From positions 1 through 54,606 of the forward strand of contig JAOZOH010000004.1 of NCBI GenBank assembly GCA_029933365.1: a DNA stretch of 54,606 bases, given 5' to 3'. The first letter of the stretch is position 1. Every line of letters begins with the position of its first letter. Positions 44,688 through 53,267 of the stretch are shown piece after piece. Origin of the DNA: Desulfuromusa sp. GTDB lineage: Bacteria; Desulfobacterota; Desulfuromonadia; Desulfuromonadales; Geopsychrobacteraceae. Under the pieces are notes generated by a model that saw only the letters and a list, made by a program, of their open reading frames with translations, was not told the origin of the DNA and did no database searches. The translations under genes were made by a program, and so were the position numbers.

Positions 44688-45872
44688 TTACCGGTCAATT
44701 TCACCCAGGACGATATCGAGCGTCCCAATAACAGCAATAACATCGGCCAGCAATTTTCCTTCTACCATCTGTGGTAATCCTTGCAGATTGACAAAAGACG
44801 GTGGACGTATCTTCATTCTAAACGGATGGGAAGAACCATCAGAAATAAGATAGAAACCAAGTTCACCCTTAGGAGCTTCAACGCTCTGATAAATCTCACC
44901 CGGTTCCGGATTAAAACCTTCAGTAACAATCTTGAAGTGGTGAATTAAACTCTCAATATTACTAACAACGTCCTTCTTTGGTGGCAGGACAATTTTAGGA
45001 CAATCTGCCAATATTGGCCCCGGTTTCAGCTTATCGAGCGCTTGCAAGATAATCCGAGCGGACTGGCGCATCTCATCGAGTCGCACCCGATAACGGTCAA
45101 ATGTATCGCAGCCAGTTCTAACCGGAACTTCAAAATCATAATCCTCGTAACCGCTATAAGGGTTATCGCGACGCAGATCCCAGTCAACTCCGGAAGCGCG
45201 CAATGCCGGGCCGGTAATACCAATATCGATAGCCGCCTCGGCACTGATCTCACCAACACCAATAGTCCGCTTCTGCCAGATTCGGTTGCCGGTCAACAGC
45301 CCTTCATACTCTTCAATATGTGCAGGCATCGATTCAACAAAAGCACGGATTTCACCTTCAAGCCCATCAGGAAAATCGGCAGAAAGACCTCCAACACGGA
45401 AATAGTTGGAAGTCATCCGGGCACCTGAAACTTTTTCATAAATATCGGTAATACATTCCCGCTCACGGAAGCAATAGAGAAAAACTGTCATTGCACCGAT
45501 ATCAAGCGCGTGACAGGCCAGCCAGACCAAGTGACTTTTTAAGCGGGTTAACTCGGTCATAATGACCCGAACTCGTTGCACCCGCTCCGGTATCTCATCA
45601 GTAATCCCAAGTAATTTTTCAACCGCCAGAACATAGCCGAGGTTGTTACTCATCGGCGCCAGATAATCAAGACGATCCGTCAGTGGAATGATCTGGTGAT
45701 AAGTGCGATGCTCAGAAAGTTTTTCAATCCCCCGATGCAGGAAGCCGATATGCGGAGTTGCCTTCTGGACAATTTCACCATCGAGCTCAAGGATCAACTG
45801 CAACACACCGTGTGTCGACGGGTGCTGAGGACCCATATTGATGGTCATTGTTTCGCTGGTATTTGCTGCCAT
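44688..45872 (-). CDS. nuoD: NADH-quinone oxidoreductase subunit D (49 kDa)
   Basis: A 394-residue protein. MGPQHPSTHGVLQLILELDGE at the N-terminus and the late GELGFYLISDGSSHPFRMKIRPPSF carry residues of the quinone site. It is separate from nuoC (not fused, as in some bacteria). It descends from the NiFe hydrogenase large subunit but lacks the metal-binding cysteines. Position and length are normal. Confidence 0.95.
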   Translation of the reverse strand: MAANTSETMTINMGPQHPSTHGVLQLILELDGEIVQKATPHIGFLHRGIEKLSEHRTYHQIIPLTDRLDYLAPMSNNLGYVLAVEKLLGITDEIPERVQRVRVIMTELTRLKSHLVWLACHALDIGAMTVFLYCFRERECITDIYEKVSGARMTSNYFRVGGLSADFPDGLEGEIRAFVESMPAHIEEYEGLLTGNRIWQKRTIGVGEISAEAAIDIGITGPALRASGVDWDLRRDNPYSGYEDYDFEVPVRTGCDTFDRYRVRLDEMRQSARIILQALDKLKPGPILADCPKIVLPPKKDVVSNIESLIHHFKIVTEGFNPEPGEIYQSVEAPKGELGFYLISDGSSHPFRMKIRPPSFVNLQGLPQMVEGKLLADVIAVIGTLDIVLGEIDR

Positions 45873-45911
45873 TGTATGCCTCGTTCGATTAAGAAATATC
45901 TAAAGCGTTAG

Positions 45912-46394
45912 TTAGGAAAGTCGCCCCTGATAAGGCTCACGATCAGGCCCCTGCAAAGGATAGTCTTTACGTAGTGGGTGCCCTTCCCAGTCAGCAGGCA
46001 GCAAGATGCGCCGCAGATCGGGGTGGTTATTAAACTTAATTCCCATCAGATCCCAACACTCACGCTCATGCCAGTTGGCCGTTCCCCAGACAGTACTGAC
46101 AGTATCAATATTGGCGTCCTGCTCTGCAACCGACACTTTGATCCGAAAGCGTTGCTTTGTCGTAATATTATAGAGATTATAAACCACCATGAAACGTGGA
46201 GATTGTCCCATATAATCAACCCCACAAAGATCGCAAAGCAGGTTGTAGCCAAAATCATCCCGCATAAAAGTGCAGATATTCACAATCTGCTCCTTTTTAA
46301 CCGTGACCGTTGTTTCACCACGAAACTCAACAACATTTAAAACTTCCGTGGAGAATTTTGCCCTTAGTTTTTCAACAATCGCTTGATCGCTCAT
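45912..46394 (-). CDS. nuoC: NADH-quinone oxidoreductase subunit C (30 kDa)
   Basis: A 160-residue protein. HERECWDLMGIKFNNHPDLRRILLPADWEGHPLRKDYPL is the family signature and the main evidence. It forms part of the quinone-linked arm with NuoB and NuoD. It starts about 30 bp after nuoB. Confidence 0.94.
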   Translation of the reverse strand: MSDQAIVEKLRAKFSTEVLNVVEFRGETTVTVKKEQIVNICTFMRDDFGYNLLCDLCGVDYMGQSPRFMVVYNLYNITTKQRFRIKVSVAEQDANIDTVSTVWGTANWHERECWDLMGIKFNNHPDLRRILLPADWEGHPLRKDYPLQGPDREPYQGRLS

Positions 46395-46423
46395 TGATTT
46401 TCCCTGTTATCAACTGATGGCCA

Positions 46424-46951
46424 TCAGGCCTTATTGTGAATCACGCTACCAACACCGATAGCAGCGCCAAAGGTATTGCGCTCAGCCCGAATTTTATCCT
46501 GAAGTTTCATCAAGCCATAGAGCAAACCCTCGGGACGCGGGGGACAGCCGGGAATATAAACATCGACCGGCAAAAACTCATCCACACCCTGCACTGTACT
46601 GTAGGTATCAAAGATACCCCCGGAAGACGCACAGGCTCCCATAGCGATCACGTAACGTGGCTCCGGCATCTGCTCATAAACAGTCTTGATGACCGGAACC
46701 ATCTTCTTGGTCACGGTACCAGCAATAATAATAACGTCCGCCTGACGTGGAGAGGCGCGGAACAGAATCCCCATTCGGTCAAGGTCAAACCGGGCAGCAC
46801 CGGTTGCCATCATTTCGATCGCACAGCACGCCAGACCAAAAGTCATCGGCCACATAGAACTGGCTCGTGACCAATTAACTAGTTTATCCAGACTCGTCGT
46901 GACAAAACCACTGCCGAGTGTCTTAGGTATCTTTGGTTGCTCTACTCCCAT
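46424..46951 (-). CDS. nuoB: NADH-quinone oxidoreductase subunit B (20 kDa)
   Basis: A 175-residue protein carrying cluster N2. [19 protein letters not shown] has the paired cysteines, followed by [21 protein letters not shown] and [18 protein letters not shown] frame from 46972 exists, but the ATG at 46951 has AAGGAG at 7 nt and starts a usual NuoB N-terminus. It overlaps the nuoA stop by about 10 bp. Confidence 0.95.
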   Translation of the reverse strand: MGVEQPKIPKTLGSGFVTTSLDKLVNWSRASSMWPMTFGLACCAIEMMATGAARFDLDRMGILFRASPRQADVIIIAGTVTKKMVPVIKTVYEQMPEPRYVIAMGACASSGGIFDTYSTVQGVDEFLPVDVYIPGCPPRPEGLLYGLMKLQDKIRAERNTFGAAIGVGSVIHNKA

Positions 46952-47298
46952 TCCAGAGCTCCTTTTTTCCATACATAGATAAAGCCGACAAGCAGAATAA
47001 TGATAAACACGCCCATCTCAACAAAGCCAAAAACTCCGAGGCGCTTAAACATAACAGCCCAGGGATAGAGAAAAACTGCCTCAATATCGAAGAGAATAAA
47101 AAGCATCGCAACAATGTAGAACTTGATAGAAAAACGCTCTTGAGCTGAGCCAAGCAGAGGCATACCGCATTCATACGGAGCCAACTTGACCTCACTCGGC
47201 TTCTTCACCCCAATCAATCGGGACAAAACAACCGACCCAATGGCAAAAGCGAAAGCGATCCCCATAACAACGAGAATCGGCAAATAAATATCCAGCAT
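46942..47298 (-). CDS. nuoA: NADH-quinone oxidoreductase subunit A
   Basis: A 118-residue protein with three membrane helices. It has [43 protein letters not shown], the NuoA signature with the conserved Cys, Asp and Glu. The open frame runs to 47547, but the ATG at 47298 has AAGGAG upstream and fits the family start. It is the first gene of the nuo operon. Confidence 0.95.
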   Translation of the reverse strand: MLDIYLPILVVMGIAFAFAIGSVVLSRLIGVKKPSEVKLAPYECGMPLLGSAQERFSIKFYIVAMLFILFDIEAVFLYPWAVMFKRLGVFGFVEMGVFIIILLVGFIYVWKKGALEWE

Positions 47299-47377
47299 AC
47301 AAACCGCTCCTTCCATAGAAGAGATTGAACCGTTCAGCCGTGCCTGCAAGCTGGCAGGATACTCCACAGCGTGTGAA

Positions 47378-47406
47378 AAACTAGGATAAATCCCCCAATA
47401 TGTCAA
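47378..47406 (-). promoter_or_regulatory. Sigma-70-type promoter of the nuo operon
   Basis: On the minus strand TTGACA (47406-47401) and TAGTTT (47383-47378) are separated by 17 bp. Transcription would begin near 47371, giving a leader of about 70 nt with a small CCTGCcAGCTtGCAGG hairpin (47343-47358). No other promoter of similar quality is seen in 47299-47577. Confidence 0.6.
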
Positions 47407-47411
47407 GAGAA

Positions 47412-47427
47412 ATACCGTATACTGTAT
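47412..47427. promoter_or_regulatory. Dyad next to the nuo promoter (possible operator)
   Basis: ATACCGTATACTGTAT is an imperfect 16-bp palindrome (arms ATACnGTA/TACnGTAT) ending 5 bp upstream of the -35 box of the nuo promoter. Its place would suit an activator or a repressor. The regulator is not recognisable from the site. Confidence 0.35.
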
Positions 47428-47577
47428 GCAATTAAGCCAGCTGGGATAATCCACTTTAAGTCTGGAATTACAGTAGCTTTCAGTTGATTTTCGTTTTCTT
47501 AACCTAAGTTTTTTATTGCCTTCCTGGGCGGGAGACAGAATTAGCACGTAAAACTAACGGGGGAGGTGCGTCTACCC

Positions 47578-48453
47578 TCATTTTGCCAATTTGATTAATT
47601 CACCCATCTGTTCGCGATTAAATATGTAATGTTTACGACAATATTCACAGACGACCTCAACAGGGTCCTGCTCTTCAATAAGAGAGTTCAATTCAGATTT
47701 TCCGAGACCAATCAACATCTGTTCAATCTGCTGCCGATTGCAGGGGCAGAAAAATTGCAGCGGTGTTTCCTGTTCCACCTGAAATTTATCCGACTCAAAG
47801 ATACGGGCAAGAATTTCAGTAGGTGTCAAGCCCTGTCGCAGCATGCTGGTTGTTGGCGGCATTTTTTTCAGTCGTTCGGTTAACACCTCAACCTGTTCAG
47901 CATCTCCTGGGGGGAGGGATTGAACCAGAAAGCCCCCGGCAACGGCGACCCGCCCTTCCAGATCAAGCTCCACTCCCAACCCGATACTGGAGGGGACCTG
48001 CTCAGAACTAGTCAGATACCAGGCCAGATCTTCGGCAATTTCACTGCTCTGCAATTGCACCATACTCTGATAGGGGTTTTTCAGGCCAAGATCTTTCCAA
48101 ACATGGAGAAATCCAGCCCTACCAACCGCACCAGCGACATCAAAATGATCTCCATCCGGGGGTAAATTGGCTACTGGATTGCGAATCGTTCCCCGGATTT
48201 TTCCTGCGGCGTCAGCCTCAACACTCAACTTACCTAGTGGCCCATTCCCCTCGACAACCAGAGCAAGTCGCTGCTGCCCCTTCAACAAACAGCCCAACAA
48301 AGCTCCACCAGTCAGCAGGCGCCCTAGCGCAACAGTTGCGGTAACATCGGTCTCCTGTTTTTCACAGATAGTGCGAACCAATTTGGTTGTTACCGCTGCA
48401 GCAGCACGAAACAAGCCATCGGGGCTGACCACCCGAATTAAATGATCTTCCAT
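47578..48453 (-). CDS. hslO: Redox-regulated chaperone Hsp33
   Basis: A 291-residue protein. The N-terminal domain starts DHLIRVVSPDGLFRAAAAVTT and includes the GLLTGGALLGCLLKGQQR region. The C-terminal redox switch has CPC (FFCPCNRQQIEQML) and CEYC (VVCEYCRKHYIF), four cysteines that bind zinc and form disulfides under oxidative stress. It is the last gene behind an ABC exporter pair and may share their transcript. Confidence 0.95.
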   Translation of the reverse strand: MEDHLIRVVSPDGLFRAAAAVTTKLVRTICEKQETDVTATVALGRLLTGGALLGCLLKGQQRLALVVEGNGPLGKLSVEADAAGKIRGTIRNPVANLPPDGDHFDVAGAVGRAGFLHVWKDLGLKNPYQSMVQLQSSEIAEDLAWYLTSSEQVPSSIGLGVELDLEGRVAVAGGFLVQSLPPGDAEQVEVLTERLKKMPPTTSMLRQGLTPTEILARIFESDKFQVEQETPLQFFCPCNRQQIEQMLIGLGKSELNSLIEEQDPVEVVCEYCRKHYIFNREQMGELIKLAK

Positions 48454-48477
48454 TTTTTGTCCTCATCACAACCGGTA

Positions 48478-49266
48478 TTAAGCTCTTAAACGATGCCCCT
48501 TGCCGATCAGCCAGGCAGCCCATACAAACAAGGCTGTCGCTATCCCCAAACTGACCCCGAAAGCAATCAAAAAGCTGGTATCACCAACCCCGATAATCGC
48601 ATGCCGAAAACCATCAATCAGATAAAATAATGGATTGAGATAAGAGAAGGCCCCCCAAGGATCGGGGAGGATAGAAATTGGATAAAACACTCCACCGAGA
48701 TAGACTAATGGTAAAATTAAAAAATTACTGTACATTGAAAGCGTATCGAAATTATGCGCATAAATTGCAGCGATTAAACCAAACTGGGCAAACAGAAAAC
48801 TGGCTATAACCGCCATCAATATAGCCAACAGGGGAAATTCCCATGGTAATTCTGCAAACATAGTTGAAATCAGCCAGACCACCGTTCCAACCAGCAGCCC
48901 GCGTAGCATTGCCGCCAGTGTATAGGCCATGATGAACTGCGGCGGACTGACTGGAGTCACCAGCAGATCGACAATTCCCCCAAGATATCTTGACATAAAT
49001 AGGGAGGAAGAGGTGTTGGCAAAAGTATTATTTATCACCCCCATAATAATTAGGCCCGGGATGACAAACTGGGCATAACTGAACCCTTCAAGCACATGAA
49101 GCCGCTCTCCCAAAGTTGCCCCGAAGATAAAAAGATATAATGACGCCGTTACTATCGGGGTTAACAATGTCTGAGTCGAAACTCTTACGAAACGCAAAAT
49201 TTCCTTGCGCAGCAGAGTGAAAAAGGGGAGCCAGGGATAATATTTATTATCTGGACTGGTTATCAT
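48478..49266 (-). CDS. ABC-2 type transporter permease
   Basis: A 262-residue protein with six membrane helices. It has ABC-2 family features such as FVIPGLIIMGVINNTFANTSSSLF and LVYLGGVFYPISILPDPW. It is probably part of an exporter for a glycan, lipid or drug; the substrate is not known. It overlaps the ATPase gene by about 20 bp (start 49266 against stop 49247) and resembles YadH/NodJ-type permeases. Confidence 0.9.
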   Translation of the reverse strand: MITSPDNKYYPWLPFFTLLRKEILRFVRVSTQTLLTPIVTASLYLFIFGATLGERLHVLEGFSYAQFVIPGLIIMGVINNTFANTSSSLFMSRYLGGIVDLLVTPVSPPQFIMAYTLAAMLRGLLVGTVVWLISTMFAELPWEFPLLAILMAVIASFLFAQFGLIAAIYAHNFDTLSMYSNFLILPLVYLGGVFYPISILPDPWGAFSYLNPLFYLIDGFRHAIIGVGDTSFLIAFGVSLGIATALFVWAAWLIGKGHRLRA

Positions 49267-50182
49267 TCCCGCCCCCTTTCATTCCAGTCAGATGAATAAA
49301 AACATCCTCTAAACTACTCTGATCCGTTTCAATATCTCGAATCTTCAAACCTAATTCCTTGAGTTGGGTTAATACGTTCCCTGCTCCTTCACCGACTGGC
49401 AAGCTAAGCAGAAGAATATTGCCACCCTCTTTCAATTTGGGCGAATATAGATCCAGACTCGCAGGAGGTTTCACCAAAGGTTCTTCTAACCAAAGGCGCA
49501 ACTGACGATTGGATAGACGCCGGATCAGCTTTTGTGTCTCCTCCAGCGCAATCAATTCCCCATGGTGCATGATGGCAATGCGGTCACACATCTGTTCAGC
49601 TTCTTCCAGATAATGAGTTGTCAGCAAAATCGTTGTTCCCTGCCGGTTAATTTCCCGAACAAATTCCCATAACCCGTGCCGCAACTCAACATCGACTCCG
49701 GCAGTTGGTTCATCCAGAATTAACAGTTTTGGTCGGTGGATCAGTGCCTTAGCAATCATGAACCGCCGCTTCAACCCCCCCGATAGTTTCAACATCACCT
49801 TATCCAGGTGATGTTCCAACCCAAGCCGTTCAATCAATAACTGGCGCCAGGCAGGATCATCTTTAACTCCATAGTAACCAGCATGAAGCCTGAGGGCCTG
49901 ATCAACGGTAAAAAAATTATCAATGACAATTTCCTGATTGACGACTCCCAGCATCCTTCGAGTGTGCCGATAATCGCGCTGATTGTCATAGCCAAAAGCG
50001 GTGATGCTTCCGGATCCCAATCGGACAACCCCGGATATCATGTTGATCGTGGTACTTTTGCCAGCACCATTAGGACCGAGCAAACCAAAAATCTCACCCT
50101 CATGAATAGTGAAATTGACCCCCTTTACTGCCGGTATCCCATTAAAGGACTTGTGTAAATCTTCTATAATTAATGCACTCAT
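49247..50182 (-). CDS. ABC transporter ATP-binding protein
   Basis: A 311-residue ATPase. Walker A is GPNGAGKSTTINMISG, the signature LSGGLKRRFMIAKALIHRPK, and Walker B LLILDEPTAGVD, with a switch His in LLTTHYLEEAEQMCDR. The C-terminal tail is as in the YadG/NodI type of exporter. A frame to 50233 exists, but MSALIIEDLHKSF at 50182 starts a usual ABC domain. The ribosome site there is weak, so the start is not certain. It is coupled to the permease downstream. Confidence 0.92.
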   Translation of the reverse strand: MSALIIEDLHKSFNGIPAVKGVNFTIHEGEIFGLLGPNGAGKSTTINMISGVVRLGSGSITAFGYDNQRDYRHTRRMLGVVNQEIVIDNFFTVDQALRLHAGYYGVKDDPAWRQLLIERLGLEHHLDKVMLKLSGGLKRRFMIAKALIHRPKLLILDEPTAGVDVELRHGLWEFVREINRQGTTILLTTHYLEEAEQMCDRIAIMHHGELIALEETQKLIRRLSNRQLRLWLEEPLVKPPASLDLYSPKLKEGGNILLLSLPVGEGAGNVLTQLKELGLKIRDIETDQSSLEDVFIHLTGMKGGGNDNQSR

Positions 50183-50280
50183 CAGGTAAATATACAGCTG
50201 CGCCTTCAGCTGTGCAAGAACGGAGCGTGACAAATCAATTATATTTATAACCAGAACGAAAACCTTCTAATTTCGGCATC

Positions 50281-50309
50281 TTGACAGAAACAATAAACTT
50301 AACCATGAT
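50281..50309 (+). promoter_or_regulatory. Sigma-70-type promoter candidate before the methyltransferase
   Basis: TTGACA (50281-50286) is followed after 17 bp by CATGAT (50304-50309), a weak -10. It lies in the divergent gap between the ABC ATPase and the methyltransferase, about 65 nt before the latter's ATG. The -35 is a full consensus match. Confidence 0.45.
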
Positions 50310-50381
50310 GGTGACATATAAGCCTCATTCAACTGACTAAATCGATATCTCAGGATAGACTCACAAGAAAAGAATCTACCA

Positions 50382-51023
50382 ATGATCATAAAGCAAATAC
50401 ACTCTTACCTGATGGCAAAAAGCTACGACTATGCCATGCGGAGTACGGAAAAACGTTGCCTGCAAAAATGGCGCAAAGAACTACTGACTCAGGCCGACGG
50501 TGATCTGCTGGAGATCGGGGCGGGAACCGGTGTCAATCTCCCTCACTATCCAGAAAGAGTGTCGCGGATTACCCTTAGTGAGCCAGATGTCCAGATGCGC
50601 AAACATCTACAGCACAAAACGGACAGATTGCAAAATGATAGATTTGACATTACCCCCTGGGGAGTTGAATCAATAGAAATGCCGGATGCCTCATTTGACA
50701 CGATTGTATCCACCTTGGTGCTCTGCTCCGTTCCCAGTCTCGAAACCAGCCTCAACGAAATCTATCGTTTATTACGATCCAATGGTGTATTACTTTTTCT
50801 TGAGCATGTTATTTCGGAGCATCGACCGACCCGAACCTGGCAACGCAGGATTGAGCCCTTCTGGAGTCTTTGTGCTGGCAATTGCCGCTTAACTCGTGAT
50901 ACAGCTGCCGCTATCCATGCCAGCGGTCTTGAAATCGAACAGTTGACTGAAGCCCCAATGGTTGGAGCCCCAGCCTTTGTGCGTGGAACAATTCGTGGTG
51001 CAGCGAGAAAAGTATCCAGTTGA
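50382..51023 (+). CDS. Class I SAM-dependent methyltransferase
   Basis: A 213-residue protein. Motif I is LLEIGAGTGVNLPHYP (about 43-57), followed by motif II ITLSEPDVQM and the acidic FDTIVSTLVLCSVP (motif IV). It resembles the UbiE/COQ5-like group and may act on a small lipid or quinone, but the substrate is not known. It starts a short plus-strand unit with the zinc-ribbon and parvulin genes. Confidence 0.88.
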   Translation: MIIKQIHSYLMAKSYDYAMRSTEKRCLQKWRKELLTQADGDLLEIGAGTGVNLPHYPERVSRITLSEPDVQMRKHLQHKTDRLQNDRFDITPWGVESIEMPDASFDTIVSTLVLCSVPSLETSLNEIYRLLRSNGVLLFLEHVISEHRPTRTWQRRIEPFWSLCAGNCRLTRDTAAAIHASGLEIEQLTEAPMVGAPAFVRGTIRGAARKVSS

Positions 51024-51040
51024 GGGAAGAGAAATCACCC

Positions 51041-51352
51041 ATGTCAGTCCTGAAAAAAGTGCTACATCAATGGTTCTCATCCGGAAGATTTTCGGTATAT
51101 CAATCGACTATTACTGAGACAACAGATAGCTTTATCCTCGACGATAATTTTGATTTTGATAGAGTTCCCGCCTGCCCTTCCTGTGCTTCCAATAATGTCG
51201 CTATCTTTGTCTATGGCAAACCACGGTTGAGCAGAAAAGTTATTGAGGGGTTCGAATCGGGAAAAATTATTTCCGGTGGTTGCATGATTCGTAAAACTGC
51301 TCCAAAATGGCACTGTTACAATTGCAATAAAGATTTTGGACGGCTACGGTAA
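51041..51352 (+). CDS. Small zinc-ribbon protein of unknown role
   Basis: A 103-residue protein. Two CxxC pairs, CPSC (about 45) and CYNC near the C-terminus, would form a zinc ribbon around a conserved YGKPRLSRKVIEGFESGKIISGGC stretch. A TTG seven codons upstream is possible (51020), but the ATG at 51041 follows GGGAAGAG and is preferred. It has no membrane segment. No function can be stated. Confidence 0.7.
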   Translation: MSVLKKVLHQWFSSGRFSVYQSTITETTDSFILDDNFDFDRVPACPSCASNNVAIFVYGKPRLSRKVIEGFESGKIISGGCMIRKTAPKWHCYNCNKDFGRLR

Positions 51353-51421
51353 GTGGCCACAATTTAATTCAACCTGAATCGTACATGCAGATTCAAGCAA
51401 AACCCAAGGAGAACAATAACT

Positions 51422-51703
51422 ATGGCAAAAGCAAGTGCACGTCACATCCTGGTTCCGACAGAAGAGGATTGTAATAATTTAAAAGCAGAAATTGAGGCCG
51501 GTGCCGACTTTGAAAAGATTGCTGAAAAGCATTCAAAATGTCCATCCGGCAGACAGGGGGGAGCACTGGGGGAATTTTCTCCAGGTCAAATGGTGAAAGA
51601 ATTTGATGAGGTCGTTTTCAGTGGTGAAGTTGGAAAAGTTCTCGGTCCGGTAAAAACTCAGTTTGGATATCATCTGATTGAAATCACAGATAGAACTGAA
51701 TAA
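51422..51703 (+). CDS. ppiC: Parvulin-type peptidylprolyl isomerase
   Basis: A 93-residue single-domain parvulin. It has ARHILVPTEEDCNNLKAEIEAG, HSKCPSGRQGGALGEFSPGQMVKEFD and the end KTQFGYHLIEITDRTE with the active-site His. It has no signal sequence, so it acts in the cytoplasm, and matches E. coli PpiC in size (93). AAGGAGAACAATAACT precedes the ATG. It is followed by a strong hairpin terminator. Confidence 0.93.
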   Translation: MAKASARHILVPTEEDCNNLKAEIEAGADFEKIAEKHSKCPSGRQGGALGEFSPGQMVKEFDEVVFSGEVGKVLGPVKTQFGYHLIEITDRTE

Positions 51704-51713
51704 TAAATCAAAA

Positions 51714-51747
51714 CACGGCCCCCGCTCATAAATAAGCGGGGGCCGTG
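51714..51747. terminator. Bidirectional terminator between convergent genes
   Basis: CACGGCCCCCGCT (51714-51726) and AGCGGGGGCCGTG (51735-51747) form a perfect 13-bp stem with an 8-nt loop. T-rich sequence is stronger on the minus strand. It serves the ppiC unit on one side and the minus-strand gene ending at 51784 on the other. Confidence 0.8.
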
Positions 51748-51783
51748 CCATATTTTCAACGCAGAATAAATACCCAAAGGGCA

Positions 51784-52287
51784 TCAATCCATCAACTTAT
51801 CCAACTCTAACAGAATTTCTGTCTGCTCCTGGATTTTTTCATGATAATAGTTCCAGACATGGTAGCTCTGCAATCCGAGAATCGTTAATCCAACCGCAAA
51901 AACGGCCCAGAAATTTTCACTCAACCCCTCAGAGAAATGATAAAAAAGATAGAAGGCTCCAAGGTAGCCAAAGTGACCTAAAGCGCCACGTGGCCTTTTA
52001 TCACTGGCCATCTGGGTTAAAATTAGAATAATCGCTGAAAATCCATAGATCAGCAAGGCCCCGTTAATATACTTAACTGGTGGACCGGCCCCTAAAGCAG
52101 CACGAATGCCTTCACTTAATGGTGGGAGAAAATCAAAATTCCGAAACGCACCCATACTCAGTGCAGTAAACAGAGCGAGAATCCAGAGACCGGTACTGGA
52201 AAGCAACTCCAGCTTTTTAATCTTCGCCTGAACCTGCTTCCGCAAGGGATTGATATCCGGCAGAGGAGCTTCTGTTTCTTGAGTCAT
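51784..52287 (-). CDS. Four-helix membrane protein of unknown role
   Basis: A 167-residue protein with about four hydrophobic segments (about 30-48, 73-92, 103-120 and 124-142) and charged ends. It has a long cytoplasmic tail with YHEKIQEQTEILLELDKLMD. I do not recognise a family. It overlaps the stop of the heme-sensor gene by four bases (52284-52287), so the two proteins are probably made together and may work as one membrane unit. Confidence 0.7.
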   Translation of the reverse strand: MTQETEAPLPDINPLRKQVQAKIKKLELLSSTGLWILALFTALSMGAFRNFDFLPPLSEGIRAALGAGPPVKYINGALLIYGFSAIILILTQMASDKRPRGALGHFGYLGAFYLFYHFSEGLSENFWAVFAVGLTILGLQSYHVWNYYHEKIQEQTEILLELDKLMD

Positions 52288-53111
52288 CGAGATCCATCGT
52301 CTACGTTTTTATCCGGGGCTCCCATTGCTTTCAAATCCCGCAAGGCTTGATCCCGTTGTTTGACTAATAGGCGAAAATCTTTATTTAACTTTCCAAGTTT
52401 ATGATCGGATTTTGGCAGGTCGCTCTCAGCGACACCTTGTGCCGCCTGTTCAGCATTATATGTCAACCGGAGAATGGGCAGGAAAAGGTTCATCCTCAAC
52501 AGAGCAGTCACCCCACCGATAGTCAGGAACAACACCATGATGCTGAAAATTATCATCCGGTATCTGAGCACTGCAAGCGTTTTTTCCAGAGCCTCACTTG
52601 CGACAGCAATACTAAAAAAGCCAAGAACCGGTTCACCTTCAGCATGAAAATGACAAGCAGCAGTCGAACATTTTGGTTCATTTAAAATTGGCAAAGAAAT
52701 GGTAATATTGCCGCTGGCATGGTCTATGTCACGCTGACCTTGTTTTTTTGTCTCAAAGTCCGAGTGTAAAAAATTAGCAATATGAGTGTCTACTGTTTTT
52801 GATTGAATCTCTTGTTTGTCCTGACCCGAATACTGAATCTCGCCATCTTGGTTATATATTCTGATTAATTCAACACTCGACCGTGTTCCAATATTTGTCA
52901 CAATATCCTGAATGGCACGTTGGTCATCTTCCATCATTGCAGATTTAGTCGACTTGACCACAGTATCAGCACAATTATTCACGTTCCGAAGTGCTTCCGC
53001 TGTCATATCTGACTTCACAAAGGAGTACAGCAGGATACAGACAAAAACAACAAATCCCGTGACTGCTATAGTTACTGGCACAATAGCTCTGGCAATTAGA
53101 TTATCAAACAT
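52284..53111 (-). CDS. Membrane sensor-like protein with CX4CH heme motif
   Basis: A 275-residue protein. A membrane helix (about 8-30) is followed by a periplasmic domain of about 150 residues, a second helix (about 185-205) and a short HAMP-like cytoplasmic tail (FLPILRLTYNAEQAAQGV, then a coiled KLNKDFRLLVKQRDQAL). The periplasmic part has CSTAACH in EPKCSTAACHFH, a CX4CH c-type heme motif seen in sensors of related bacteria. It has no kinase, methyl-accepting or GGDEF output, which is unusual. It may relay redox or small-molecule signals to a partner such as the overlapping membrane protein. Confidence 0.75.
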   Translation of the reverse strand: MFDNLIARAIVPVTIAVTGFVVFVCILLYSFVKSDMTAEALRNVNNCADTVVKSTKSAMMEDDQRAIQDIVTNIGTRSSVELIRIYNQDGEIQYSGQDKQEIQSKTVDTHIANFLHSDFETKKQGQRDIDHASGNITISLPILNEPKCSTAACHFHAEGEPVLGFFSIAVASEALEKTLAVLRYRMIIFSIMVLFLTIGGVTALLRMNLFLPILRLTYNAEQAAQGVAESDLPKSDHKLGKLNKDFRLLVKQRDQALRDLKAMGAPDKNVDDGSR

Positions 53112-53154
53112 ATTTTCTCCATGTCATTACCGTTTCACAGGGATAATAAAACAA

Positions 53155-53199
53155 AAATCCCTGACTGACAAAGGATATTCCTCCATCAGTCAGGGATTT
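53155..53199 (-). terminator. Terminator after the NrfD-family gene
   Basis: AAATCCCTGACTGA (53155-53168) and TCAGTCAGGGATTT (53186-53199) form a perfect 14-bp stem with a 17-nt loop. On the minus strand the stem ends in TTTTTG. It lies about 70 nt after the NrfD-type gene's stop and before the sensor gene, making separate units likely. Confidence 0.75.
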
Positions 53200-53267
53200 A
53201 TTGATTAAGCGTTAACAGAAACTTCTTGTGCTTCTCCAGCAACAACTACGACTTCAGACCCTGCCGC

